Shown piece after piece: positions 15,866 through 24,104 of a DNA stretch of 64,000 nucleotides. The stretch's first letter is position 1. The number at the start of each line of letters is the position of its first letter. The position numbers and the translations under genes are program-made. This DNA comes from Neisseria subflava (GTDB lineage: Bacteria; Pseudomonadota; Gammaproteobacteria; Burkholderiales; Neisseriaceae): NCBI RefSeq assembly GCF_005221305.1, contig NZ_CP039887.1:1054001-1118000 (forward strand), written 5' to 3'. The notes beneath the pieces were generated by a model. The model was not told the DNA's origin. It did no database searches and worked only from the letters and a program-made list of their open reading frames with translations.

Positions 15866-16180
15866 TTAGTTGTTGATTACTTCAACGTTAGTTTCAAAAG
15901 TAACGGTGTGTTGATATTTAGATGCAGTTTTGCGTTTCGGATAAGGATATTTGGAAACGCTTTTCACTGCGCGTTCGTCCATTTCAGGATTACCGCTGGA
16001 TTGAATGATATTCACGCGGTCAACATTGCCAGCAGTAGTTGTGAAAACATCCATCAAAACGGTTTTAACGCTGCCGTTTTGCGCTTTCATGGCTTCCAGG
16101 GTTTCGGTATCAGCTGCTTGTGCGGTACCGAATACAGCGGCAAACAACAGGGCTTAGGCGAGGAGTTTAGTCGTTTTCAT
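15866..16180 (-). pseudogene. TonB-C-like small periplasmic protein, interrupted by an early stop
   Basis: From the ATG at 16180 the frame reads M-K-T-T-K-L-L-A, then a TAA (16156-16154, codon 9), then continues A-L-L-F-A-A-V-F-G-T-A-Q-A to complete a normal signal peptide. A 70-residue domain with the V-x-x-V-x-I-I-x-S-S-G-N-P-E-M-D pattern of TonB C-terminal domains follows. The intact coding capacity on both sides of one stop indicates a single nonsense change in the signal peptide. A TTG at 16147 could restart translation, but would leave too short a leader. Without TonB's membrane anchor and proline-rich region, this was probably a stand-alone periplasmic domain. Confidence 0.75.
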
Positions 16181-16239
16181 GTTTTAGTCCTTATTAGGGT
16201 TGTGGTTAGGTTAAATATTTCAGACGGCCTGATTGATCG

Positions 16240-16908
16240 TTATTTGAAATTCAAAATCGGCCAACCTTTTGCATTGGCTTCTTTTTCCAGCTCGGCATCC
16301 GGATTGACAGCAACAGGTTCGTCCACGATACGCAGCAACGGCAAATCGTTTTTGGAGTCGCTGTAAAAATAAACCTTACCGTAGCTTTCAAAGGTCTCGC
16401 CGCGCTCGGCAAGCCATTGGTTCAATCGGGTAATTTTGCCTTCTTTCAGGCTGGGCGTACCAACATAGTTGCCCGTATATCGGCCGTCTTCACCGGTTTC
16501 AAGCTGTGTGCCGATAATGTTGTGAATACCGAAAAGATGGCAGATAGGGGTAATGATGAATTCGTTGGTCGAAGAAATAACCAACATTTCGTCGCCTGCC
16601 ATTTGATGGCTTTGCACCAACATACGCTGCATCGGTGAAATATGCGGAACAATATATTCGGCCATAAACTCACGATGAAACTCAGCCAACTCTTCCTTGC
16701 TGAAACGGGCTAAAGGCGCGAGATGGAATTTGAGGAAGGCATCGATATCAAGACAACCGTTTTGATAGTCTTGGTAGAACTTTTCATTTTGCGCCTCGGT
16801 TTCAGCCGCATCCACTATGCCTTTTTTAATCAGGTATTGCGGCCAGGAGTGATCCGAATCGATATTGATTAAGGTATTGTCGAGGTCGAAAATGGCAAGG
16901 TTTTTCAT
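16240..16908 (-). CDS. HAD-superfamily phosphatase (SerB-like subfamily IB)
   Basis: The 222-residue enzyme starts with the HAD motif I F-D-L-D-N-T-L (nucleophile Asp8). It has motif II S-S-T-N-E near residue 108, and motifs III/IV as K-I-T-R near 169 with Y-S-D-S-K-N-D-L-P near 189. This matches the HAD-IB group related to phosphoserine phosphatase. The substrate is undetermined. The start is ATG 16908; it overlaps the hda stop by four bases (ATGA), so the two are translationally coupled. Confidence 0.87.
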   Translation of the reverse strand: MKNLAIFDLDNTLINIDSDHSWPQYLIKKGIVDAAETEAQNEKFYQDYQNGCLDIDAFLKFHLAPLARFSKEELAEFHREFMAEYIVPHISPMQRMLVQSHQMAGDEMLVISSTNEFIITPICHLFGIHNIIGTQLETGEDGRYTGNYVGTPSLKEGKITRLNQWLAERGETFESYGKVYFYSDSKNDLPLLRIVDEPVAVNPDAELEKEANAKGWPILNFK

Positions 16909-17573
16909 TGTGTTTCCTGTTGTTTTAAAAGCTGGCGCAAAAGCGGCAAAGTAATGCGTTTGCCCATCATAACGGCGTAGTTGTCGAGGGTATCGAGCAT
17001 TTGCATCAGGCTGTCCATATCGCGCCGCCAATGGTTCAGCAGGTATTCGAATATTTCCGGATCGATGGTTACCTGACGGGCGGCCGCCATGCTGACAAGC
17101 GCATCGATTTTTTCCCGGTCGGTCAACGGTTTGACTTCGTAAACCAAGCAATACGCCATGCGTGTGCGCAGGTCTTCGCGGATAACAAGCTGCTGCGGCG
17201 TATATTCGGAACTCAAAAGCAAAAAGCCTTTGCCGCTGTTGCGGAAGCGGTTGAAGATGGCAAACAGTAAAGCCTGCTCTTCATTATTAAGCTTTTCGAT
17301 TTGGTCAATGGCGAGATACTCCGCATCCAACGCGGCTTCTGTCAGCGGCGTGGCGGCGGCATCAATATAGAGGGCATTTCGTCCGGCCTCGAGCGCCTGT
17401 GCAACCCACGCCCGCAAGAGATGACTTTTGCCTGCGCCCTCTTCGCCCCACACATAGATAAATTGCCCATGTTTGTGCTGCAACACATACACCAACTCGG
17501 CATTTTCTGTTCCCAGAAATTTGTCGAAGCCGGGATAATCATGACTGGCAAAATCGAAGATGAGCTGGTTCAC
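16905..17573 (-). CDS. hda: DnaA regulatory inactivator Hda
   Basis: Hda (222 residues) is an AAA+ protein that, bound to the replicative sliding clamp, stimulates hydrolysis of DnaA-ATP. The N-terminal Q-L-I-F-D-F is the clamp-binding motif. G-E-E-G-A-G-K-S (about residue 43) is the Walker A loop, and the Walker-B-like strand Y-L-A-I-D-Q-I follows near residue 85. The length is that of a DnaA domain III without the DNA-binding domain, separating Hda from DnaA. It uses a GTG start. The overlap with the HAD phosphatase gene implies one transcript. Confidence 0.92.
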   Translation of the reverse strand: MNQLIFDFASHDYPGFDKFLGTENAELVYVLQHKHGQFIYVWGEEGAGKSHLLRAWVAQALEAGRNALYIDAAATPLTEAALDAEYLAIDQIEKLNNEEQALLFAIFNRFRNSGKGFLLLSSEYTPQQLVIREDLRTRMAYCLVYEVKPLTDREKIDALVSMAAARQVTIDPEIFEYLLNHWRRDMDSLMQMLDTLDNYAVMMGKRITLPLLRQLLKQQETQ

Positions 17574-17803
17574 AAAGGCGCACCGGTTAGGTTGAAATCG
17601 GCTTTATTTTACGTTGTTTTGCCGTCCACCATCAAGGATAAAGGCCGTCTGCAGCCTATACCTGCAACATATCTGCACTTCTAAACATATCTTGACGCGC
17701 TTACGGCATTGGTTTTATTCCGCTTTGGTTTTACAATGTCGAACTTCTCGCCGAAACATTTGTCTGTTCTTTTTCAGACGGCCTTTTTATTTGGGGAACC
17801 CTA

Positions 17804-18442
17804 GTGATTTCTACCCTTATTGATTTCATCCTCCATATCGACCAACACCTTGTCCACCTTTCCGCCCAATACGGCCCGTGGATTTACGCGATTTTGTTTG
17901 TTGTGATTTTCTGCGAAACCGGTTTGGTCGTAACACCATTTTTACCCGGCGACTCGCTGCTGTTTGCTGCCGGCGGTATTGCTGCCATCGGCGGCATGAA
18001 CATCCACGTCATGGTATTGCTGCTCTTGGCAGCCGCCATTTTAGGCGATGCGGCCAACTTTATGATTGGCAAGTATTTTGGACAAAAACTGTTTGCCAAC
18101 CCGGATTCCAAAATTTTCCGACGTTCGTATTTGGAAAAAACCCATGCGTTCTATGAAAAACACGGCGGTAAAACCATCATCATTGCCCGCTTTGTGCCGA
18201 TTGTGCGGACGTTTGCGCCATTTGTCGCAGGCATGGGCGATATGCACTACGGCACGTTTATCCGTTACAACATTATCGGCGCAGTGTTGTGGGTATTGTC
18301 GTTTTCCTATGCGGGCTACTTCTTCGCCAACATCCCCGTCGTCAAAAACAATCTGGGCTTAGTCATGGCGGCAATCATCGTGATTTCGATTTTACCTGCG
18401 GTAGTCGAAGTCATCCGCGCCAAACTTAACGCCCAAAAATAA
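17804..18442 (+). CDS. DedA family membrane protein
   Basis: The 212-residue inner-membrane protein shows the DedA/SNARE-associated pattern: F-C-E-T-G-L-V-V-T-P-F-L-P-G-D-S-L-L-F near residues 38-56, then A-R-F-V-P-I-V-R-T-F-A-P-F-V-A-G near 124-140. Members are linked to undecaprenyl-phosphate or phospholipid flipping and to pH and envelope homeostasis. It starts with GTG. It lies 46 bases upstream of the peptidoglycan O-acetylation genes, on the same strand, and may share their transcript. Confidence 0.92.
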   Translation: MISTLIDFILHIDQHLVHLSAQYGPWIYAILFVVIFCETGLVVTPFLPGDSLLFAAGGIAAIGGMNIHVMVLLLLAAAILGDAANFMIGKYFGQKLFANPDSKIFRRSYLEKTHAFYEKHGGKTIIIARFVPIVRTFAPFVAGMGDMHYGTFIRYNIIGAVLWVLSFSYAGYFFANIPVVKNNLGLVMAAIIVISILPAVVEVIRAKLNAQK

Positions 18443-18488
18443 CAATCAATCGAAAAGTTTGAAAGTTTAAACACATCAAGGAATTGTC

Positions 18489-19925
18489 ATGCCGTTGCTG
18501 TCTATTGAGTTTGCGGTATTCTTTATCGCATTTTTGCCGCTGTACTGGGCATTTGCACGTTTGCCGCAAGTTCAAAACGTTTTACTTTTGGTTGCCGGAC
18601 TGAGCTGGCTTTACCGTATCGACCCTATTTTTGCCGCGCTGATTTTGGTTTACTCGTCTGTGGTTTACCTGGTCAGCGTGCTGATGTTTTCTGAAAACGA
18701 GAATATCCGCAAATTTTGGCTGGGTTGCGGTATTTCAGCGGCATTGACTGTTTTGTGTTTCTTCAAATATTTCGACTTTTTCCGCCTGATTATTCAACAA
18801 TATACAGGGCAAAGCGCCGTCATCGACATCCTTTTGCCTTTAGGCTTGTCTTATTACACTTTCCAATCGCTGGCTTACTTGGTGTATTGCTACCGCGAGC
18901 CCAAAGGAGACCGTTTTGAATGGCACGAGCTCCTACTGCATCTGAGCTTCTTCCCCACCATCACATCCGGCCCGATTATCCGTGCGGCCGCTTTTAAAAG
19001 CATAGACGGCGAACAAGCGGGCGCATTGGCGCAAATCCGCACCAAACAGGCGCGCCAACTGATTTATCCGGCGTTGGCGGTCGGCCTGATTGTGTTGGGC
19101 ATTGCCAAAAAATGGTGGCTTGCCGGCGTATTGGCGGAAGGCTGGGTATCACCTGTTTTTGAAAATCCGGCCCAGTTCGACGGCTGGGGCGTGCTGTCTG
19201 CGATTTATGGCTACACTTTCCAACTCTTTTTCGACTTTTCCGGCTATTCGGATTTGGTCATCGGTCTGGCTATGCTGCTCGGCTTCCAGCTGCCGAAAAA
19301 CTTTGCCGCGCCGCTTCGCGCCATCAACATCCGCGACTTCTGGGACAGATGGCACATCAGCCTGTCCACTTGGATCCGCGACTATATCTATATTCCTTTG
19401 GGCGGCAGCAAAAAAGGCTTCGGTCGCACCCAGCTCAATCTGATGATTGCCATGCTGCTTTCCGGCATTTGGCATGGCTACGGCTGGAGCTTTTTGATTT
19501 GGGGCGCGCTGCACGGTGCGGCTTTGGTGTTCCTGAACTGCGGCGACAAAATCGTCGGCCGCAATGCTTTAGGCCGTCTGAAAATCGGCAAACCGCTTGC
19601 CTGGCTGTTTACCTTCCATTTCGTTTGTTTCGCTTTTGTCGTGTTCAACAGCGCAACGCTTGCCGATACGGAAATGCTGTTCAGCGCCTTATTTGCCAAT
19701 GACAAAGGTTGGAACACGCCTCTACCGACCGACCTCATGTTGCTGGGTGCATTTGCACTGATGCTTTTGCTGTACCCGTATTTGCTTCGCCTATTTGAAG
19801 CATCGGTAAAAGGCTTGGACAAACTGCCTGCATGGCTGTGGTTTATCCCCATCACGCTTATCCTCGCCCTGATTATCATCTTCGCCCCGTCCGGCATTCC
19901 CGGCTTTATTTACGCCAACTTCTAA
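18489..19925 (+). CDS. patA: Peptidoglycan O-acetyltransferase, membrane component (MBOAT)
   Basis: PatA is a 478-residue multi-pass MBOAT protein that moves acetyl groups from the cytoplasm across the inner membrane for attachment to MurNAc. The MBOAT signatures are visible: R-D-F-W-D-R-W-H-I-S-L-S-T-W near residue 280 and S-G-I-W-H-G-Y-G-W-S-F near 323, containing the conserved catalytic-site His. Order and tight spacing with the following patB (10 bases) and ape1 (overlapping) identify it as the cell-wall enzyme rather than an alginate acetylase. GC-rich normal codon use. Confidence 0.93.
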   Translation: MPLLSIEFAVFFIAFLPLYWAFARLPQVQNVLLLVAGLSWLYRIDPIFAALILVYSSVVYLVSVLMFSENENIRKFWLGCGISAALTVLCFFKYFDFFRLIIQQYTGQSAVIDILLPLGLSYYTFQSLAYLVYCYREPKGDRFEWHELLLHLSFFPTITSGPIIRAAAFKSIDGEQAGALAQIRTKQARQLIYPALAVGLIVLGIAKKWWLAGVLAEGWVSPVFENPAQFDGWGVLSAIYGYTFQLFFDFSGYSDLVIGLAMLLGFQLPKNFAAPLRAINIRDFWDRWHISLSTWIRDYIYIPLGGSKKGFGRTQLNLMIAMLLSGIWHGYGWSFLIWGALHGAALVFLNCGDKIVGRNALGRLKIGKPLAWLFTFHFVCFAFVVFNSATLADTEMLFSALFANDKGWNTPLPTDLMLLGAFALMLLLYPYLLRLFEASVKGLDKLPAWLWFIPITLILALIIIFAPSGIPGFIYANF

Positions 19926-19935
19926 GGAGCAGAAC

Positions 19936-20964
19936 ATGAAACGCTTTATCTCCCTGTTTGTTTCTATTCTGCTCAGTGCGGTTGCACTGACGTGGTTTGC
20001 CCAAAACTCCATCAATGCCTATTGGCAGCAGACCTATCATGAAAATAGTCCGCTTGAGCCTTTATCCGAATACGCTTGGTGGCGTATCGGTGCGGATTGG
20101 CAACAAAAAGCCTACGAATTTTCAGACGGCCTGAAAGCTTCACTGGAAACAGAAGACGCTTTGGCTTCGGAAGACTCTAGTATTGAAACAATAAGGCCGT
20201 CTGAAAATACGGAAAACATTAAAGTATCGGACAATCAAAAAGGCTCTGCTGCTTCCGATGCGGCTAACAATACGGATACCGCCGCCAGCGAGCCAAGCAA
20301 TCAGGTTGATCAGTCGGCAACACAGGTCGTGTTGAAAAAAGGCAATAAAGTTTTCTTTGCCGGCGACTCGCTGATGCAGGGCGTTGCACCTTTCGTACAA
20401 AAACACCTCAAGCAAGAATATGGCGTACAATCGGTCAACCTTAGTAAACAAAGCACCGGTTTGTCCTACCCCAATTTCTTCGACTGGCCGAAAACCATCG
20501 AACAAACTTTGCAAAAAGAACCCGACATCCGCGTTTTAGTTGTATTCTTAGGCCCTAACGACCCTTGGGATTTCCCGATGGGTAAAAAATACCTGAAGTT
20601 CGCCTCCCCCGAATGGGAGGCAGAATACCTCAATCGCGTCCGCCGTATTCTTGATGCAGCCTCCGCACATGATGTCCAAGTCATTTGGCTGGGCATTCCT
20701 TATATGAAAAAAGCCAAGCTCAATGAACAGATGCGCTACCTCGACAAAATCCTGTCGGGTACGGTGTCATCTCAAGCCATCTGGCTGCCAACCGACAAAC
20801 TGTTAAGCAATGGCGCAGAAGAATATGCCGACTCTGTCAAAGTCAACGGAAAAATCATCCGTTACCGCAGCAAGGACGGCATTCACTTTTCCGCAGAAGG
20901 CCAAAAACTATTGGCCGGAAAAATTATGGAAAAAATTAATTTTACACACGATACACAACCATGA
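19936..20964 (+). CDS. patB: Peptidoglycan O-acetyltransferase, periplasmic SGNH enzyme
   Basis: The 342-residue protein has an N-terminal membrane anchor (residues about 4-24), a low-complexity Ser/Glu/Asn linker (about 65-130) and a C-terminal SGNH domain. That domain has F-F-A-G-D-S-L-M-Q-G (nucleophile Ser) and the Asp/His pair in K-D-G-I-H-F-S near residue 315. PatB uses acetyl delivered by PatA to O-acetylate MurNAc, giving lysozyme resistance and controlling lytic transglycosylases. Two inverted DUS cores (20121-20130 and 20196-20205) are read in frame inside the linker. Its stop overlaps the ape1 start (ATGA). Confidence 0.92.
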   Translation: MKRFISLFVSILLSAVALTWFAQNSINAYWQQTYHENSPLEPLSEYAWWRIGADWQQKAYEFSDGLKASLETEDALASEDSSIETIRPSENTENIKVSDNQKGSAASDAANNTDTAASEPSNQVDQSATQVVLKKGNKVFFAGDSLMQGVAPFVQKHLKQEYGVQSVNLSKQSTGLSYPNFFDWPKTIEQTLQKEPDIRVLVVFLGPNDPWDFPMGKKYLKFASPEWEAEYLNRVRRILDAASAHDVQVIWLGIPYMKKAKLNEQMRYLDKILSGTVSSQAIWLPTDKLLSNGAEEYADSVKVNGKIIRYRSKDGIHFSAEGQKLLAGKIMEKINFTHDTQP

Positions 20965-22073
20965 AATTTAATAAAACCTTACTCCTCACGCTTATCGCAC
21001 TCCCTATTACCGCCTGCGCAACCAATGACGGCCTGTTAAGCAACTACGGCTCCAACCGCCCTGCCTGGCTGAACAAACTGCAACAGCTCAACCATACTTC
21101 AGACGGCAAATTCCGCATTATCCAAGTCGGCGACTCCCACACCGCCGGCGACTATTTTACCGACCGTCTGCGTCGCCGTTTGCAACAACAATGGGGCAAC
21201 GGCGGCATCGGTTGGGTTTATCCCAATGCTGTCAAAGGCCAGCGTATGGCTACCGTCCGTTACAACGGCAGCGGTTGGAACACCATCAGTAGCCGCAAAT
21301 CACACAGCGATTTTTCTTTCGGCGGTATTGAAGCGCGCGCCGATGGCGGCAGCGTTACCTTAAGCGCAGCCGACGGCAGCATGGATATGCAACAAATCTC
21401 CATTTTCGGCAAACCCGTTTGGTCAGAGCAAACCCTGACCGTCAACGGCCGTGAAATCCCCGCCACACAAAATGGTTGGCAACTGCTGCATACCCATGCT
21501 TCCCTGCCGATGACCCTCAGCAGCAGCATGCCTTGGCAAATCGGTTTCATTAATATCGAACGCCCCGGACGCGGCATAACCGTTTCCGCTATGGGCATCA
21601 ACGGCGCGCAGTTATCCCAATGGTCAAAATGGCGGCCGGGCATGTGGGAAGATTTGGCACAAACCAAAGCCGATTTAATCATCCTTGCCTACGGTACCAA
21701 TGAAGCCTTTTCCGGCAATCTCGATATTTCCTCTACCGAGCGGACATGGCGCAATTACATCCGTCAAATCAAAAATACCCTGCCCAACGCAGGTATCCTG
21801 ATCCTCGGCGCTCCTGAATCTTTGAAAACCGCCTACGGTAGCTGCGGCAACCGTCCGGTCTTGCTCAGCGAAGTACAACAAATGCAGCAACGTGTTGCCC
21901 GTGACGAAAATATTATGTTCTGGTCTTGGCAGGATGCGATGGGCGGGGCATGCAGTATGAAAAACTGGATGGCTCAAGGCTTGGCAGCCAAAGACGGCGT
22001 TCACTTCTCTGCACAAGGTTATGAAACCGCAGCCGATAAGCTTGCCGACAGCCTGATCCGCTTTGCCCAATAA
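20961..22073 (+). CDS. ape1: Peptidoglycan O-acetylesterase
   Basis: Ape1 (370 residues) removes the acetyl groups added by PatA/PatB so that lytic transglycosylases can act. The signal peptide has a lipobox (P-I-T-A-C, Cys19), suggesting a lipoprotein. The catalytic serine is Ser59 in V-G-D-S-H-T-A-G-D, and Asp345/His348 in K-D-G-V-H-F complete the triad. A CBM35-like inserted region lies between. The ATGA overlap with patB couples translation. A DUS pair at 22112-22149 ends the cluster. Confidence 0.93.
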   Translation: MKFNKTLLLTLIALPITACATNDGLLSNYGSNRPAWLNKLQQLNHTSDGKFRIIQVGDSHTAGDYFTDRLRRRLQQQWGNGGIGWVYPNAVKGQRMATVRYNGSGWNTISSRKSHSDFSFGGIEARADGGSVTLSAADGSMDMQQISIFGKPVWSEQTLTVNGREIPATQNGWQLLHTHASLPMTLSSSMPWQIGFINIERPGRGITVSAMGINGAQLSQWSKWRPGMWEDLAQTKADLIILAYGTNEAFSGNLDISSTERTWRNYIRQIKNTLPNAGILILGAPESLKTAYGSCGNRPVLLSEVQQMQQRVARDENIMFWSWQDAMGGACSMKNWMAQGLAAKDGVHFSAQGYETAADKLADSLIRFAQ

Positions 22074-22111
22074 ATTGGCCAAAACCTAAGTGCTTTTCAT
22101 TAACAGTACAC

Positions 22112-22149
22112 AAAAGGCCGTCTGAAATTAATATTTCAGACGGCCTTTT
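22112..22149. terminator. DUS inverted-pair terminator
   Basis: AAAAGGCCGTCTGAAAT and its complement with T run; shared end of the patA-patB-ape1 unit and the convergent lemA-like gene. Confidence 0.85.
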
Positions 22150-22181
22150 GTTTATCGCTTATTCAGCAAACTGCTTAATAT

Positions 22182-22772
22182 TTAAGCCAACATATTGCTG
22201 CTCATTCGTTGCGTTTGGTTTTCCGTAAAACGAACCAATCTTGCCTGCTTATCAAAGCCTAATGGCTTGGCGACAAGGCGGTTAGGCAGCTTATTCAAAT
22301 GATGGTTGTAGCTTCCGGCTCTGCGGTTGTAAGTGCGGCGTGCCGATGTGACTTCCGCTTCTGCAGCATCCAGCATTTCCATCAAACCGGCCAATTTCTC
22401 ATCAGGATACTGTTTCAAAAGGCCGTTGACGGCAATTTGCAATTTTTTCAGCGCATAATTCAATGCTGTTTCGGCTTCGCACAGATGTTTGATTTTAGAT
22501 TCGGAAAAGGTTTTGGCAGTTTGCGCCAATGCGGTTTCGACTTCAGCACACATCTGCTGAACGTTTGGATCCGATGCAATGCCCTGCTCTTGCAGATGTT
22601 TGCTGTATGCATCCAATACATGACGGACGGCCTGATGTCGGCAGTCGAGCGCAATGCGCAAAGAAACAAAGGATTCGCGACAGTCTTTTTTGCGGTCTTT
22701 CAACTGTTGTTTGAAATACAATAAGACGGCGGCGATTGATACGAAGATAAGTGTAAGACTAATAATGCCCAT
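22182..22772 (-). CDS. LemA family protein
   Basis: The 196-residue protein has an N-terminal membrane helix (residues about 3-22) followed by a long helical domain. It ends with the LemA signature R-R-T-Y-N-R-R-A-G-S-Y-N near residue 145, then L-P-N-R-L-V-A-K-P-L-G-F. LemA proteins are envelope-associated and of unclear function. I place the start at the ATG 22772, preceded by AGGGAA; the open frame extends 24 codons further but lacks a ribosome site. Confidence 0.85.
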   Translation of the reverse strand: MGIISLTLIFVSIAAVLLYFKQQLKDRKKDCRESFVSLRIALDCRHQAVRHVLDAYSKHLQEQGIASDPNVQQMCAEVETALAQTAKTFSESKIKHLCEAETALNYALKKLQIAVNGLLKQYPDEKLAGLMEMLDAAEAEVTSARRTYNRRAGSYNHHLNKLPNRLVAKPLGFDKQARLVRFTENQTQRMSSNMLA

Positions 22773-22864
22773 AGTGAGTTCCCTAGTTATGATGCCACTC
22801 ATATCGGTGGCTGATTTTTTACATTGATTATAATCCAATTCCAATATTTTTTCCCAGTTTTTAT

Positions 22865-22896
22865 AAAAAAGGCCGTCTGAAATTCAGACGGCCTGA
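22865..22896. terminator. DUS inverted-pair terminator
   Basis: AAAAAAGGCCGTCTGAA followed almost immediately by its complement. It lies just after the metallophosphoesterase stop, upstream of the LemA-like gene. Confidence 0.75.
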
Positions 22897-22912
22897 AGTT
22901 TATATTTCTATT

Positions 22913-24001
22913 TCAATGCCTTGACTTGATGTCGATAACCCACACTTCTGATTGCGAACCCAAACGAAGGGGAATGCCCCAGAAGCCGTAGCCCGAAGTG
23001 GTGAAGAAATGGCCGTTGCCGATCGCCTCATAACCGTAAGCAAGACGATAAAGCGTACGGACAATAAGGTTGGCAGGTGCAACTTGGCCGTTGTGAACAT
23101 GGCCGGAAACTTGCACATCAATCGGCAGCCGGGCATGGGCTTCGATTGAAGTAGGACGGTGGTCCATCAATAAAACCGGTAATTGGGTATTTTGACCTTC
23201 CAAAAGCTGTTCCGCACTGGGACGCTTGCGATCCAAATCATCGCTCCGCCCTACCAGCAACGCGCCATTCACTTCCAAAACCTGATTGGCCAAAACCGTC
23301 AAACCTGCCGCTTCCAATTCATGCTTGATACGCTTCTGATCGCGGAACCAGTCATGATTGCCTAAAGTGGCATAAACGCCCATCGGCGCAGTCAGCTTCT
23401 GCAAATGCGGTTTCATGTTTTCTTTAAGGTAAGCATCGACGGTATCGTCCATCAAATCGCCCGGCAGCAACACCATATCGACTTGTTCCCGCTTCATAAT
23501 GTCCGTCAGCTTGTCCAATTGACGCGCGCCAAACAAAATCCCCAAGTGCAAATCGCTGGCTACGCCGATACGCAGCGGCTTATCCATTTTCTTATTGATG
23601 AATACGGTCTGATGTCGGACAACAGGCGTATAGGCGTTATACATCCCAAAACCGAGCAAACCGGCCACAAACAAAGGCGCAAACAGCCGCAGGCTTCGTG
23701 ACAGCGGTTGGCGCGCCATAAAACGGCGCAGCAAAAGATATAGGATAAATGTCGCTAGCGCGGCATACATCACAAACAGCAAGATTACCATCCAAAACGC
23801 CACCATGCGGAACATCATATGTCCCAACTCCAGCAGCAAGCCGACCAACAAGCCGTTTGTAATGAAATAGGAAATACCCATCAGCCAACGTCTGCCGACT
23901 TTACCAATCCAAGGCGCAAACAGCCATTGCAACGAACGACCAAGCCCGAATGTAAACACTTGCAACAGAATGACGCTCACAAAAAACATCTTGCCAAACA
24001 T
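22913..24001 (-). CDS. Membrane-anchored metallophosphoesterase
   Basis: The 362-residue protein has about four N-terminal membrane helices (residues 1-135) and a C-terminal calcineurin-like phosphoesterase domain. The metal-binding motifs are all present: A-S-D-L-H-L-G (about 147), L-P-G-D-L-M-D-D (about 180), L-G-N-H-D-W-F (about 212) and S-G-H-V-H-N-G-Q (about 300). Proteins of this layout (YkuE/YaeI-like) act on phospholipids or nucleotides near the inner membrane; the substrate is unknown. It is transcribed alone, divergent from the peroxidase gene. Confidence 0.88.
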   Translation of the reverse strand: MFGKMFFVSVILLQVFTFGLGRSLQWLFAPWIGKVGRRWLMGISYFITNGLLVGLLLELGHMMFRMVAFWMVILLFVMYAALATFILYLLLRRFMARQPLSRSLRLFAPLFVAGLLGFGMYNAYTPVVRHQTVFINKKMDKPLRIGVASDLHLGILFGARQLDKLTDIMKREQVDMVLLPGDLMDDTVDAYLKENMKPHLQKLTAPMGVYATLGNHDWFRDQKRIKHELEAAGLTVLANQVLEVNGALLVGRSDDLDRKRPSAEQLLEGQNTQLPVLLMDHRPTSIEAHARLPIDVQVSGHVHNGQVAPANLIVRTLYRLAYGYEAIGNGHFFTTSGYGFWGIPLRLGSQSEVWVIDIKSRH

Positions 24002-24058
24002 GCCTTTCCGCCCTAAAAAATTAAAAGGAAGATTTTAGGCCGTCTGAAACTTTCAGTG

Positions 24059-24104
24059 TATAATCCCACGCGTAAAAACCCATAATATTTTGAAAGGAAT
24101 CATC
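24059..24104 (+). promoter_or_regulatory. -10 box and ribosome site of the Dyp peroxidase gene
   Basis: TATAAT at 24059-24064 lies 40 bases before the ATG at 24105, and GAAAGGAAT just precedes that start. A DUS core (about 24039-24048) occupies the expected -35 area, so the -35 is not recognisable. Confidence 0.5.
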
